Shown here: positions 5,666 through 6,186 of the stretch, piece by piece
Layout of the letters: the number at the start of each line of letters is the position of its first letter
Position numbering within the stretch: position 1 is the stretch's first letter
Assembly (NCBI GenBank): GCA_002434915.1
Contig: DJLG01000122.1
Location: 8,900-15,085 of the forward strand
Reading direction: 5' to 3'
Length of the DNA stretch: 6,186 bases
Origin: Proteobacteria bacterium UBA6522
Lineage (GTDB): Bacteria; Pseudomonadota; Gammaproteobacteria; Steroidobacterales; Rariloculaceae
The notes under the pieces: generated by a model
Told to the model about the DNA's origin: nothing
Seen by the model: only the letters and a program-made list of their open reading frames with translations
The model's database searches: none
Program-made: the position numbers and the translations under genes

Positions 5666-6186
5666 GCGCTAGAATACTTTTATACTCGTTATACTCATCC
5701 CAAAGAGCTCCACGCAAAAACGGATCCTCTTCGTTAGTTGCAGCCTCGCAAAGCTGCCTAGCCACCGTATCTTCATCCTCACAGCCCTCAACTTGTGGTG
5801 TGGTCGAATTCGTTGAAGTCTCTGATCTTGTGAAAATCGGTGCACCTGCCTGCGAATTATTACCACCCGTGGCACCTGCGCCCTGCTCCTGCCCTTGTAT
5901 CTCACCCGACCCAACATTACCGCCAACAGCACCAGCCTCACGAAAAACATCATCGGCAGCTGAACCTATACCCTGTGCTGCTATCTGCTCCTGCTCTGCT
6001 CCCATGATCTGGTCAAAGTCTTCTAAAGACTGGTTAAATGCCCCTTCCGCCTCGGAAGCCACTCTTCCTCCATCATTATAAGGCTCATTACCAGATGGCC
6101 ATGAGCCACCCAGATCAGATTGGTCCTCTGTACTATTTTCGCTGCCTGCCTGTTGTTGGCCCTGCTGACCTTGCTGGCCTGCCTGT
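5658..6186 (-). CDS. Partial gene: C-terminal part of a Gln/Gly-rich acidic protein
   Basis: The frame is open to the right edge, so the 5' end lies outside. A GTG at 6062 could be taken as a start, but the same frame continues upstream without a stop (QAGQQGQQGQQQAGSENSTE, then DQSDLGGSWPSGNEPYNDGG), so the GTG is probably internal. The visible 175 residues start with a Gln/Gly tract, continue with an acidic, Gly/Ser/Asn-rich linker, and end in a compact segment. That segment holds VEGCEDEDTVARQLCEAA, with two Cys eleven positions apart, and then DPFLRGALWDEYNEYKSIL, a charged amphipathic helix. The C-terminal segment looks folded and is the part likely to be conserved. No signal peptide, membrane helix or enzyme motif is visible in this part. 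It lies 35 nt upstream of the lipoprotein gene, in the same direction, with a hairpin over its stop. The family is not recognised; the gene is certain, its role is unknown. Confidence 0.75.
   Translation of the reverse strand, partial: QAGQQGQQGQQQAGSENSTEDQSDLGGSWPSGNEPYNDGGRVASEAEGAFNQSLEDFDQIMGAEQEQIAAQGIGSAADDVFREAGAVGGNVGSGEIQGQEQGAGATGGNNSQAGAPIFTRSETSTNSTTPQVEGCEDEDTVARQLCEAATNEEDPFLRGALWDEYNEYKSILARQ
6141..6186 (-). repeat. Gln/Gly low-complexity coding tract
   Basis: CAG/CAA and GGC/GGT codons alternate to give QAGQQGQQGQQQAGS, and the tract probably continues beyond the window edge. Mixed CAG and CAA codons argue against recent slippage of a pure triplet repeat. It is likely a disordered linker in the partial gene. 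Confidence 0.6.

Noticed and set aside
5658..6062. GTG at 6062 as start of the rightmost gene
   Set aside because: The frame continues open to the window edge with similar composition, and no ribosome site in front of the GTG is compelling, even though GAGGAAGA lies nearby upstream.
5800..6081. Plus-strand open frame rich in Pro, Ala and Ser
   Set aside because: It is the antisense shadow of the Gly/Ala/Gln-rich gene; Pro/Ala content follows from Gly/Ala codons read on the other strand.

Overview
The window looks like part of a Gram-negative, probably proteobacterial (gammaproteobacteria-like) chromosome. Supporting signs are a lipobox lipoprotein with Ser at +2, single-pass inner-membrane proteins with periplasmic repeat domains, AGGAG-type ribosome sites, moderate GC and AT-rich spacers. 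The genus cannot be named from sequence alone. All five recognisable genes are on the minus strand, so transcription runs from base 6186 towards base 1 and the region reads as one or two operons. No RNA genes, insertion sequences, CRISPR arrays or attachment sites were seen.

In transcription order: (1) 6186-5658, the C-terminal 175 residues of a Gln/Gly-rich, acidic protein whose start lies outside the window. (2) A 35-nt spacer with a perfect 7-bp hairpin and a short T tract. (3) 5622-4327, a 431-aa predicted outer-membrane lipoprotein of unrecognised family. (4) A 215-nt AT-rich spacer that may hold a second promoter. (5) 4111-2594, a 505-aa single-pass membrane protein with a short cytoplasmic tail, periplasmic TPR-like helices and a C-terminal PEGA-like beta domain. 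(6) 2597-159, overlapping the previous gene by ATGA, an 812-aa protein with a degenerate FHA-like cytoplasmic domain, one membrane segment, about five PEGA-type repeats with a 70-residue period, and a C-terminal FGE-sulfatase (SUMF1/PvdO) domain without catalytic cysteines. (7) 111-1, the first 37 codons of an exported protein with a signal peptide and a Pro/Glu-rich mature start, cut by the window edge.

Taken together, the genes look like parts of a cell-envelope assembly: two inner-membrane proteins with large periplasmic scaffolds, an outer-membrane lipoprotein and at least one exported protein. An N-terminal DETIVPVKPG tail in the TPR protein next to an FHA-like domain hints at a link with Ser/Thr phosphorylation, but no kinase, phosphatase or canonical FHA domain is visible here. 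No known named system is recognised; the function is unassigned and the grouping is inference from gene order, overlap and topology.
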